A stretch of 5,178 nucleotides of DNA from Nitrosomonas sp. (lineage in GTDB: Bacteria; Pseudomonadota; Gammaproteobacteria; Burkholderiales; Nitrosomonadaceae): positions 1 through 5,178 of the forward strand of contig JAJFJI010000168.1 of NCBI GenBank assembly GCA_021774205.1. The letters are read 5' to 3'. Made by a program: the position numbers and the translations under genes. Of the stretch, positions 1 through 5,178 are shown piece by piece. The notes beneath the pieces are model-generated. The model saw only the letters and a program-made list of their open reading frames with translations. It searched no databases and was not told where the DNA came from. Position 1 is the first letter of the stretch; every line of letters begins with the position of its first letter.

Positions 1-534
1 TGCCAAATGCTTTTCCAGCAGCTCTTTAATTAATTTAATTGCGTGAATATCTAATGCCGCCAAAGGTTCATCCAATATCCATAATGTTGTATCGCAAATC
101 AATAGCCGCGCTAGTGCAACCCTTTTCTTTTGTCCCTGCGACAATACCTTGACTGGCAATAGCTCTCGCCCATTTAGACCAATATGCTGCAAAGCATCTC
201 GGGCTTTTTTCTCGTCAATTTCAACGCCTGCCAACGCACTTGAAATACGCAAATTCTCAATAACTGTTAAATCATCCTTAGCGCCACTCAAATGACCCAG
301 ATAAGTTATTGCGCGATTATATGCTTCACCAAGTGAGCGTATCGTCTCGCCACACCAACGAATTTCACCATGCGCTGGCGCGGATAATCCACATAGCATA
401 CGTAATAAGCTGGTTTTACCACTACCATTGGGACCGCCAACTTGCATCAAACCACCCGTTTCTAGAGAAAAATTTATATCCCTAAATAACTGACGGTCTC
501 CACGTACACATACTAAATCACTACCTTGCAACAT
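1..534 (-). CDS. ccmA: Haem exporter / cytochrome c maturation ATP-binding protein CcmA (5' part, runs off the window)
   Basis: This is the ATPase subunit of the CcmABCD complex of system I cytochrome c biogenesis. In that family, ATP hydrolysis on the cytoplasmic face drives release of haem-loaded CcmE for attachment to apocytochromes. The frame is open from an ATG at 534 to the window edge and gives 178 residues. The family is usually a little over 200 residues, so roughly 30 C-terminal residues, including the H-loop region, are missing. Visible motifs are Walker A GPNGSGKT (residues 34-41), a CcmA-like segment ITYLGHLSGAKDDLTVIENL (76-95), the ABC signature LSQGQ (131-135), and Walker B LWILDEP followed by the D-loop AALD (151-162). 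The YLGH..G.K..LT pattern and the short, single-domain layout separate CcmA from general ABC ATPases. ccmB and the rest of the ccm genes would be expected beyond coordinate 1 (inference). No Shine-Dalgarno precedes the ATG, which follows an A-rich stretch. Confidence 0.9.
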   Translation of the reverse strand, partial: MLQGSDLVCVRGDRQLFRDINFSLETGGLMQVGGPNGSGKTSLLRMLCGLSAPAHGEIRWCGETIRSLGEAYNRAITYLGHLSGAKDDLTVIENLRISSALAGVEIDEKKARDALQHIGLNGRELLPVKVLSQGQKKRVALARLLICDTTLWILDEPLAALDIHAIKLIKELLEKHLA

Positions 535-559
535 TTTTTTGCGGATAAAAAAATTGGCG

Positions 560-589
560 ATTATAACGTATTAAAAGTTACCATGGCAG
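560..589 (-). promoter_or_regulatory. Candidate sigma-70 promoter for ccmA
   Basis: On the minus strand a perfect -10 hexamer TATAAT lies at 565-560. It is preceded by an 18-nt spacer and CTGCCA at 589-584, which matches 4 of 6 bases of TTGACA. Transcription would start near 552-554, giving a leader of only about 20 nt before the ccmA ATG at 534. This suggests that ccmA opens a new transcription unit instead of depending only on read-through from truB. The surrounding 121-nt gap (535-655) holds no gene and no clear intrinsic terminator for truB. The -10 match is strong and the -35 only fair. Confidence 0.5.
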
Positions 590-655
590 GTTATCATCAA
601 TCAGAAGTAACTGCTAGCCACAATGATGTCATGAATAAATCGATAACAATCCGGT

Positions 656-1615
656 TTAAATGGCTGCCATCAAACGTTTGGGAATGATTCCTCCATCGGC
701 GGAAATTTCACCTAGTCCTAAGAAACGGTTCTCACTGTCATATAATCGAATTTTTTCTCCTACTGGCAACTTATATGCAGTGGAATGGCCAAGAACCATG
801 CGTCCCTGCAATATTGACGTGACTGACTGGATATCCAGATCGATAGCTTGCAGACCTTCTAATAAACAGTCGGTTGAATACAAGCATGCCTCACGTTCTA
901 TCACCAGCTTGCTCTCAAGTGTATCTAATGAATATGCCCGAGACAGATCAAATCTACCGATAGCGCTACGACAGAGCTTGTTAAGGTATGCACCGCCGTA
1001 ACCAAGCGCTTTGCCAATATCTTCAGCCAAAGTTCGTATGTAAGTGCCGGTGCCACATTTAACTGTAATTTGCAGCTCGTTTCCGACAAACGAATTAACT
1101 TTTATATCATGTATGGTTACTTCGCGTGGTTGCCGCTTAATATCTATACCCTCTCTTGCGTAACTGTATAGTGGTTTTCCTTGATATTTCAGGGCACTGT
1201 ACATTGGCGGCAGCTGTTTTATTGTGCCAATAAAATGTTGCAATTTGCGCTCAAGTTCATCGGGTATCAGGTATATACAGTTCGGATCTGGTTTTTCCGC
1301 AATTGAAATCACACCATCGGCATCGCCAGTCGAGCTGATAAAACCAAGCTTCATCGTGGCCTGATAAATCTTGTCCGCATTGAGTAACATTGACGAAAAT
1401 TTCGTCGCCTCACCGAAACAAATCGGCAGCAGCCCTGTTGCCATCGGGTCCAGTGTGCCGGTATGTCCAGATTTAGCTGCAGAAAATAGACGTTTTACAA
1501 TTTGCAACGCTCGGTTAGATGTGATGCCATAGGGTTTGTTCAATAACAAAACACCATTAATTTTGCGTTTAATTAGTTTGGGTTTATCAAGCTCTGATTG
1601 ACAAGCATGTGACAT
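656..1615 (-). CDS. truB: tRNA pseudouridine(55) synthase TruB
   Basis: TruB isomerises uridine 55 in the T-loop of most tRNAs to pseudouridine and also acts as a tRNA-folding chaperone in the cytoplasm. From the ATG at 1615 the protein has 319 residues, normal for the proteobacterial family. The conserved N-terminal segment INGVLLLNKPYGITSN is followed by the catalytic motif GHTGTLDPMATGLLP, with the nucleophilic Asp at residue 56. KIYQATMKLG carries the conserved active-site Tyr (84), and CGTGTYIRTLAEDIG (about 187-201) carries the conserved Tyr and Arg of the substrate pocket. A C-terminal PUA-like domain follows, around RMVLGHSTAYKLPVGEKIRLYD to the end. The frame can be extended to a TTG at 1657, but the extra 14 residues are hydrophobic and unlike the family. 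The ATG is therefore preferred, although neither start has a clear Shine-Dalgarno. The gene lies 82 nt after rbfA and is probably co-transcribed with it. Confidence 0.95.
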   Translation of the reverse strand: MSHACQSELDKPKLIKRKINGVLLLNKPYGITSNRALQIVKRLFSAAKSGHTGTLDPMATGLLPICFGEATKFSSMLLNADKIYQATMKLGFISSTGDADGVISIAEKPDPNCIYLIPDELERKLQHFIGTIKQLPPMYSALKYQGKPLYSYAREGIDIKRQPREVTIHDIKVNSFVGNELQITVKCGTGTYIRTLAEDIGKALGYGGAYLNKLCRSAIGRFDLSRAYSLDTLESKLVIEREACLYSTDCLLEGLQAIDLDIQSVTSILQGRMVLGHSTAYKLPVGEKIRLYDSENRFLGLGEISADGGIIPKRLMAAI

Positions 1616-1697
1616 TACGGTAATTGCGAAAAATTGAAAAATAGACCTGAAAAGCAACTGCTTAGTGGCGGCTTATAGGTTGAGAAAACATTCGAAG

Positions 1698-2057
1698 TTA
1701 TTGTTTTTCTTGTGCGATTGCTTCGTCGATTAGACGTGACACATAGTTACCATGCTCTACTGACTTGTCGTAAATGAAATGAAGTTGCGGAACCGATCTT
1801 AGCTTCATTCGATGGGATAACTGCATACGCAAAAAACCACGTGCGCAATCAAGGCCCTTTTCAACCAGGAAATTTTCTTCTTTGCTACCCAGGGTGGTGT
1901 AAAAAACCTTAGCATGGGCATAATCGCGATCAACTTCAACGCCTGTCAAAGTTACCTTGATAATGCGTGGATCCTTGATTTCATGATCTATAAGATCAGC
2001 CAACTCACGCTGAATTTGATCGGCAATGCGTAAAGTACGCGAAAAATCTTTGGGCAT
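1698..2057 (-). CDS. rbfA: 30S ribosome-binding factor RbfA
   Basis: RbfA is a small KH-fold protein that binds immature 30S subunits near the 5' end of 16S rRNA and helps late processing and folding. In many bacteria it is needed for growth in the cold. The 119-residue product is normal length. It begins with the typical basic start FSRTLRIADQIQRELADLI and continues with KDPRI..VT.TGVEV (28-42). CARGF (71-75) contains the family's A-x-G interhelical kink, here Ala72-Arg73-Gly74. The sequence LRSVPQLHFIYD (86-97) is the hallmark of the C-terminal strand. The ATG at 2057 fits homologue N-termini. Its upstream sequence is only TAAGAAA, so there is no convincing Shine-Dalgarno. A 28-codon ORF ends 7 nt before this start and may deliver ribosomes by coupling. 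The order infB-rbfA-truB is the conserved one. Confidence 0.95.
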   Translation of the reverse strand: MPKDFSRTLRIADQIQRELADLIDHEIKDPRIIKVTLTGVEVDRDYAHAKVFYTTLGSKEENFLVEKGLDCARGFLRMQLSHRMKLRSVPQLHFIYDKSVEHGNYVSRLIDEAIAQEKQ

Positions 2058-2064
2058 TTTCTTA

Positions 2065-2151
2065 TTAAGTCAGCTTTGTACGATACAAAAAGGCCCATAA
2101 ACTGAATACTGGCAACTCAATTGCAAAATGAACAGTAAAGATATAAGGCAT
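2065..2151 (-). CDS. Possible 28-residue coupling/leader peptide between infB and rbfA
   Basis: A 28-codon ORF begins with an ATG that overlaps the infB stop codon (TAATG). It ends with a TAA 7 nt before the rbfA ATG, so it nearly fills the 93-nt gap. The peptide starts MPYIFTVHFAIEL, has a hydrophobic centre (LPVFSLWAFLY) and ends RTKLT. An AAGGA Shine-Dalgarno lies 7 nt upstream, inside the last infB codons, where it requires a normally uncommon AGG arginine codon. I recognise no family. The arrangement is what a translational-coupling ORF would look like, and rbfA itself has a weak ribosome binding site. However, an ORF this short can arise by chance, and coding status is unproven. Confidence 0.3.
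   Translation of the reverse strand: MPYIFTVHFAIELPVFSLWAFLYRTKLT
2075..2089 (-). other. Short AT-rich inverted repeat upstream of rbfA
   Basis: TTTGTA and TACAAA form a perfect 6-bp inverted repeat around a 3-nt loop, about 18 nt upstream of the rbfA start and inside the 28-codon ORF. No T-run follows on either strand, so it is not an intrinsic terminator. A weak RNA hairpin that affects rbfA translation is possible, but the stem has only one G-C type pair per arm. Confidence 0.3.
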
Positions 2152-4793
2152 TACAGCGTCCTTGCTGTTTCGATGACTTCATAAACCTCCACTTGATCAC
2201 CTACCTGGATGTCATTATAGTTTTTTAACGACAAGCCACATTCAAATCCTTCCCTGACTTCTTTAATATCGTCCTTAAACCGTTTTAAAGAATCTAGTTC
2301 GCAACCATGAATCACCTTGCCGTCACGCAATAAGCGTACTTGAGATCCTCGCTTGACAATCCCATCAAGCACATAACAACCCGCAATGACACCAACTTTT
2401 GGAATACGAAAGATTTCACGTATATCTACCAAGCCGATAACATTTTCTTTACGATCAGGAGACATCAGGCCAGATAACGCGGCTTTGACTTCATCGACAG
2501 CTTCATAAATGATGTTGTAATAACGCACATCAACCCCAGAAGACGCGATTAACTTGCGCGCACTGGCATCTGCACGCGCATTAAAGCCAATTACCACAGC
2601 CTTTGATGCGAGCGCCAGATTAATATCTGATTCAATAATTGCCCCAACACCACTGTGAATAATGTTAACTTTTACTTCATCAGTGGAAAGTTTATGTAAT
2701 GCATAGGCTAATGCCTCACATGATCCTTGAACATCAGCTTTGATAATCAATCCCAGTACTTTAAGATCATCTTTCTGTTCAAATGCATTCTCAAGTTTTG
2801 CAGCCTGTAATTTAGCAAGCTTAACATCTCGGTATTTACCTTGGCGGAACAAAGCAATTTCCCTTGCCTTTCGCTCATCGTCCAAGGCAATGACGACTTC
2901 ACCAGCTTCTGGCACCTCCGACAAGCCCTGAATCTCAACCGGTATTGAAGTTCCAGCATGTTTTACCGCTTTTCCGGTTTCATCAAACATGGCCCGCACT
3001 TTGCCAAAAACAGCGCCAGCAAGCAATACATCACCACGATTTAAAATGCCAGACTGAACCAGTATTGTTGCCACCGGTCCTTTGCCTTTATCAAGGCGAG
3101 ATTCAACAACAACACCTTTAGCAGGTTTACTCCTGACCGCTTTAAGTTCCAGAATTTCAGCCTGCAGCAAGATGCTTTCCAGTAGCGCATCAATTCCTTG
3201 CCCCGTTTTTGCTGAAACCTCGACAAACATGGTATCTCCACCCCAATCTTCAGGAACAACTTCATGAGCGACCAGCTCTTGCTTAATACGCTCAGGATTG
3301 GCTTCCGGTTTATCTATCTTGTTGACCGCAACGATAATAGGAATTTTTGCCGCTTTTGCATGATGAACCGCTTCAACCGTTTGCGGCATGACACCGTCAT
3401 CCGCAGCAACAACCAGAATAACCAGATCTGTAATTTTACTGCCACGCGCACGCATTGCAGTAAAGGCTTCATGACCCGGGGTATCCAGAAAAGTAACCAT
3501 CCCATGATCAGTTTCTACATGGTAAGCGCCAATATGCTGTGTAATGCCGCCAGCTTCGCCACCCGCTACCCGGCTCCGTCGAATATAGTCCAACAAAGAT
3601 GTTTTTCCATGATCAACATGACCCATTACCGTTACAACTGGCGCACGTGCTTCCATCTCCGTTGCGGATGTTGAAGTTTCTACGTCGGCTAGGAAAGCTT
3701 CCGGGCTATCCGGTGCAGCATATTTCGCGGTATGACCCATTTCTTCAACAACAAGCATGGCGGTATCTTGGTCCAACATTTGGTTAATGGTCACCATGTT
3801 ACCCATTTTCATCAGCACCTTTATAACCTCAGCCGCCTTGACCGACATTTTTTGGGCCAGTGCTCCAACTGAAATGGTTTCAGGCACGATTACCTCATGA
3901 ACCATTGGCTCAGTCGGCGCATTAAACACATGAATGCTTTGTGCATCACTCGATGAAGCGGATTTGCTACGCTTGTCCTTACGTCCTCGCCACTCCATAC
4001 CACTGGACACACCACTTCGTGGCTTAACACTGCGTCTTTTGGTATCTGCATCTTTCCAGACAACCTGCTTGGTTTGTTTCTTTTTCTTATCTAACTTTTC
4101 ATCTCGTTTTACTTCTGGTTTATGTAAAGTACCTTGTGTAGATCCGGGTTGAGACTCCGCAATTTTTTTCTGGTCAGACGCCGGCGTTGTAACAGGCGTT
4201 GGTGTTGTAACTGAAGGTTGATCAGATGGTGTCGTTTCCACTGTCGATGACGCTTTACTGGCAGCAGCCTCTTGCTTATCATCATTTTTTACTTCAGCAG
4301 CAATTGTTTTTTTGCGTTGCTGTTTTTCCTTAATCTCAGCTACTTGACGCGCAACTAGTTCAGCTTGTTTTTTTGCTTCTTGTTCACGTAATGCTAACTG
4401 TGCTGCGTCGATAACTGGCGTGGGAGCAGGCGTAGGGGTAGATACTTTTGGGATTGGGGCTTCTTCTGCGGATTTACTATCAGTGATCTCACGTGTTGCA
4501 GGCTTTACAAGGGTGCGTTTTTTTCGAACTTCAACCTGAATGGTGCGCGCTCTCCCTGTATTATCAGACTTTCTGATTTCAAAAGATTGCCTACGCGTTA
4601 AAGAAACTTTGTTTTTAGTTTCAGTATCTCCATGCGCCTTACGGAGATAATCGAGTAACTGAGCCTTATCTTTCTCGGTCAAATTGTCTTTGATCAGCAT
4701 TTTTTTTACGCCAGCAGCCTGAAGCTGTTCCAACAACACGGTCGGTAACAAGCCCAGTTCATTTGCAAATTGCTCTACACTCATTTGAGTCAT
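2151..4793 (-). CDS. infB: Translation initiation factor IF-2
   Basis: IF-2 is the GTPase that brings formyl-Met-tRNA to the 30S subunit and promotes 50S joining. The 880-residue product is full length, close to the 890 of E. coli IF-2. Residues 1-52 form the first IF2_N domain. Residues about 63-97 are the IF-2-associated basic segment (VSLTRRQSFEIRK...). Residues about 98-285 are a charged, Pro/Thr/Lys-rich linker, and 296-356 are the second IF2_N domain. The GTPase domain (385-550) shows G1 GHVDHGKT (391-398), G2 GGITQHIGA (415-423), G3 DTPGH (437-441), G4 NKID (491-494) and G5 SAK (527-529). Beta-barrel domain II (about 553-640), domain III (about 675-775) and the C-terminal initiator-tRNA-binding domain IV (about 785-875) follow. 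In-frame TAA codons sit directly upstream of the ATG, which fixes the start. No convincing internal start with a ribosome binding site for a shorter IF-2 isoform was seen. Nothing essential is missing. Confidence 0.98.
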   Translation of the reverse strand: MTQMSVEQFANELGLLPTVLLEQLQAAGVKKMLIKDNLTEKDKAQLLDYLRKAHGDTETKNKVSLTRRQSFEIRKSDNTGRARTIQVEVRKKRTLVKPATREITDSKSAEEAPIPKVSTPTPAPTPVIDAAQLALREQEAKKQAELVARQVAEIKEKQQRKKTIAAEVKNDDKQEAAASKASSTVETTPSDQPSVTTPTPVTTPASDQKKIAESQPGSTQGTLHKPEVKRDEKLDKKKKQTKQVVWKDADTKRRSVKPRSGVSSGMEWRGRKDKRSKSASSSDAQSIHVFNAPTEPMVHEVIVPETISVGALAQKMSVKAAEVIKVLMKMGNMVTINQMLDQDTAMLVVEEMGHTAKYAAPDSPEAFLADVETSTSATEMEARAPVVTVMGHVDHGKTSLLDYIRRSRVAGGEAGGITQHIGAYHVETDHGMVTFLDTPGHEAFTAMRARGSKITDLVILVVAADDGVMPQTVEAVHHAKAAKIPIIVAVNKIDKPEANPERIKQELVAHEVVPEDWGGDTMFVEVSAKTGQGIDALLESILLQAEILELKAVRSKPAKGVVVESRLDKGKGPVATILVQSGILNRGDVLLAGAVFGKVRAMFDETGKAVKHAGTSIPVEIQGLSEVPEAGEVVIALDDERKAREIALFRQGKYRDVKLAKLQAAKLENAFEQKDDLKVLGLIIKADVQGSCEALAYALHKLSTDEVKVNIIHSGVGAIIESDINLALASKAVVIGFNARADASARKLIASSGVDVRYYNIIYEAVDEVKAALSGLMSPDRKENVIGLVDIREIFRIPKVGVIAGCYVLDGIVKRGSQVRLLRDGKVIHGCELDSLKRFKDDIKEVREGFECGLSLKNYNDIQVGDQVEVYEVIETARTL
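2159..2163 (-). promoter_or_regulatory. Shine-Dalgarno AAGGA within the infB 3' end
   Basis: AAGGA lies 7 nt before the ATG that overlaps the infB stop codon. It sits in the codons for the last residues of IF-2 (Ala-Arg-Thr-Leu, with Arg as AGG). It is the better of the two candidate ribosome binding sites around the infB-rbfA junction, and it would serve the 28-codon ORF, not rbfA directly. Confidence 0.4.
4176..4211 (-). repeat. 18-bp tandem duplication in the IF-2 linker
   Basis: Two adjacent 18-nt units starting GTTACAAC (4211-4194 and 4193-4176) match at 14 of 18 positions. They encode VTTPTP then VTTPAS (IF-2 residues 195-206). A related Pro/Thr run, TPTPAPTPV, lies at residues 119-127. 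The duplication is in frame and in the part of IF-2 known to vary in length between species, so it probably reflects local slippage in a tolerant linker. Confidence 0.6.
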
Positions 4794-4799
4794 TTATTA

Positions 4800-4805
4800 C
4801 CCTTC
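4800..4805 (-). promoter_or_regulatory. infB ribosome binding site
   Basis: GAAGGG lies 6 nt upstream of the infB ATG. The spacer is TAATAA, two in-frame stop codons, so translation of infB cannot begin further upstream and the ATG at 4793 is the start. Confidence 0.75.
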
Positions 4806-4821
4806 ATCATCCCAATTTCAT

Positions 4822-4851
4822 ACAATACAAAGTGCATCGATCAAATTTCAA
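4822..4851 (-). promoter_or_regulatory. Weak candidate promoter close to infB
   Basis: TTGAAA (4851-4846, 5 of 6 to the -35 consensus), an 18-nt spacer and TATTGT (4827-4822, 4 of 6 to the -10 consensus) could form a sigma-70 promoter. Transcripts would start about 20 nt before infB. It overlaps the proximal inverted repeat. In such AT-rich DNA a match of this quality can be accidental. Confidence 0.25.
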
Positions 4852-4871
4852 CATATGTGAAAAATTCGATG
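4835..4871 (-). other. Imperfect inverted repeat just upstream of infB
   Basis: CATCGA and TCGATG form the outer 6-bp arms of a 37-nt element. Inside is an imperfect palindrome centred on ACATATGT and flanked by TTT and AAA on the two sides. It sits about 40 nt before the infB start. As RNA it could be a hairpin near the ribosome binding site, and as DNA an operator. No T-run follows, so it is not a terminator. The function is unknown. Confidence 0.35.
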
Positions 4872-4949
4872 TCACGAAGCAAACAAGTCTGAAAATCAAT
4901 TGATACAACACATAAATTTATTTTATTTTATATTTAACACTATTTTCTG

Positions 4950-4989
4950 TAATAAGCTAGCCCAAGCCTTCTCAAGAATAGCTTAATTA
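4950..4989 (-). other. Imperfect inverted repeat in the infB leader
   Basis: The arms TAATTAAGCTA (4989-4979) and TAGCTTATTA (4959-4950) are complementary over about 10 bp with one bulged base, around a 19-nt loop. The sequence after the second arm is A-rich on the minus strand and shows no T-run on either strand, which argues against an intrinsic terminator. It lies directly downstream of the TATAAT at 5000-5005, so it would be at the very 5' end of any transcript from there. A stabilising 5' hairpin or a protein-binding site are possible roles. Confidence 0.4.
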
Positions 4990-4999
4990 CAACCTTCTG

Positions 5000-5005
5000 A
5001 TTATA
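5000..5005 (-). promoter_or_regulatory. Candidate -10 element for infB
   Basis: A perfect TATAAT lies on the minus strand about 207 nt upstream of the infB ATG, in the middle of the long gap. No good -35 box is found at the usual spacing: GGATCA at 17 nt and TGGATC at 18 nt are poor. There is no extended -10 TG either. It is offered as a possible internal promoter separating infB-rbfA-truB expression from nusA. Confidence 0.35.
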
Positions 5006-5126
5006 CTAAATTACGTATATTTTGATCCACAGTTGGGATGATTAAAAAAATTAAGATTCCAGCTCTTTCTAACTTGTAATCGCGCAGTTGTCCGAATCGC
5101 TCCTTATTCAACTCTAATAGACACAT
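5001..5126 (-). CDS. Possible 41-residue ORF overlapping the nusA stop
   Basis: The ATG shares bases with the nusA TAA (TAATG), and the frame stays open for 41 codons. The peptide begins MCLLELNKERFGQLRDY, has a hydrophobic stretch (AGILIFLIIP, residues 22-31) and ends at a TAA that overlaps the TATAAT. It has no Shine-Dalgarno before its ATG and no recognisable family, and its only Met is the first. An AAGGAG occurs inside the ORF without a start codon at proper distance. Chance is a real possibility in AT-rich DNA of this length. Confidence 0.2.
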   Translation of the reverse strand: MCLLELNKERFGQLRDYKLERAGILIFLIIPTVDQNIRNLV

Positions 5127-5178
5127 TAAGCAAACCAAGGTTCGCGCGCCTTTATTATCAACTGATTGGCACGTTCGA
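5126..5178 (-). CDS. nusA: Transcription termination/antitermination factor NusA (last 16 codons)
   Basis: Reading the minus strand from the window edge, the third frame gives ERANQLIIKAREPWFA followed by TAA at 5128-5126. This matches the end of the C-terminal helix-hairpin-helix repeat of proteobacterial NusA, where the pattern ER-A-x-x-LI-x-x-AR-x-x-WF is typical. NusA binds RNA polymerase and modulates pausing, termination and antitermination. Its position immediately upstream of infB is the conserved one, which supports the call despite the short fragment. The rest of the gene lies beyond the right edge. Confidence 0.8.
   Translation of the reverse strand, partial: ERANQLIIKAREPWFA

Larger units (their letters stand above)
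4794..5125 (-). other. Long AT-rich nusA-infB intergenic region / infB leader
   Basis: This 332-nt stretch separates the nusA stop from the infB start, genes that are often only tens of bases apart in proteobacteria. It is clearly richer in A and T than the flanking genes. It contains a 41-codon ORF on the minus strand, a perfect TATAAT, two imperfect inverted repeats and the infB ribosome binding site, each listed separately. No tRNA, mobile element remnant or strong intrinsic terminator is visible. The layout suggests infB has its own promoter and a leader of about 200 nt in addition to read-through from nusA (inference). Confidence 0.6.

Noticed and set aside
589..646. GTTATC/GATAAC inverted repeat downstream of truB as a terminator
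   Set aside because: The arms are only 6 bp, separated by more than 40 nt, and no T-run follows.
660..1001. 113-codon plus-strand open frame
   Set aside because: It is antisense to the C-terminal part of truB, with no ribosome binding site or recognisable family, and is treated as a shadow.
1662..1691. 9-codon ATG ORF between rbfA and truB
   Set aside because: It is too short to support as a gene and has no ribosome binding site. It is mentioned only for the truB start question.
3264..3674. 136-codon open frame on the plus strand
   Set aside because: It lies entirely antisense to the GTPase domain of infB, and its composition is explained by the opposite-strand codons. It resembles no known protein.
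3990..4380. Internal infB start giving a shorter IF-2 isoform, as in E. coli
   Set aside because: The in-frame Met at residue 266 lacks a Shine-Dalgarno, and a TAAGGA near residue 155 has no in-frame start codon at suitable distance.
5035..5100. Possible intrinsic terminator after nusA, suggested by a run of seven T on the minus strand
   Set aside because: The only complementary arms nearby are GATTC/GAATC with a loop of nearly 40 nt, or a 4-bp A/T-rich stem. Neither would terminate transcription efficiently.

Overview
The window is the 3' part of a conserved bacterial translation/transcription operon, read entirely on the minus strand. In transcription order (right to left) it holds the last codons of nusA, then infB (IF-2), rbfA (30S maturation factor) and truB (tRNA pseudouridine-55 synthase). 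After these comes the start of ccmA, the ATP-binding subunit of the system I cytochrome c maturation complex, which runs off the left edge. The gene order and the protein sequences point to a proteobacterium. A betaproteobacterium of the Nitrosomonas/Nitrosomonadales kind is my best guess, inferred from protein flavour and moderate GC rather than from any search.

Layout. 5126-5178: nusA C-terminus. 4794-5125: an unusually long, AT-rich nusA-infB gap of 332 nt. It holds a 41-codon ORF starting on the nusA stop codon, a perfect TATAAT hexamer, two imperfect inverted repeats and the infB ribosome binding site. 2151-4793: infB, full length. 2058-2150: a 93-nt gap almost filled by a 28-codon ORF that starts on the infB stop codon (TAATG), has a good Shine-Dalgarno sequence and stops 7 nt before the rbfA start. 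1698-2057: rbfA. 1616-1697: short gap with an uncertain truB start. 656-1615: truB. 535-655: gap with a good candidate promoter for ccmA and no clear terminator. 1-534: first 178 codons of ccmA.

How the genes fit together. NusA (elongation and antitermination), IF-2 (initiator tRNA delivery), RbfA (late 30S assembly, cold adaptation) and TruB (tRNA T-loop modification) form the classic nusA-infB cluster that co-ordinates transcription with ribosome and tRNA function. CcmA belongs to a different process, haem handling for c-type cytochromes. It appears to begin a new transcription unit placed just downstream.

There is no mobile element, CRISPR array, tRNA or rRNA in the window. The plus-strand open frames are antisense shadows of infB and truB. 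I found no clear undescribed system. The most interesting material is the intergenic architecture: possible coupling peptides and a structured infB leader.
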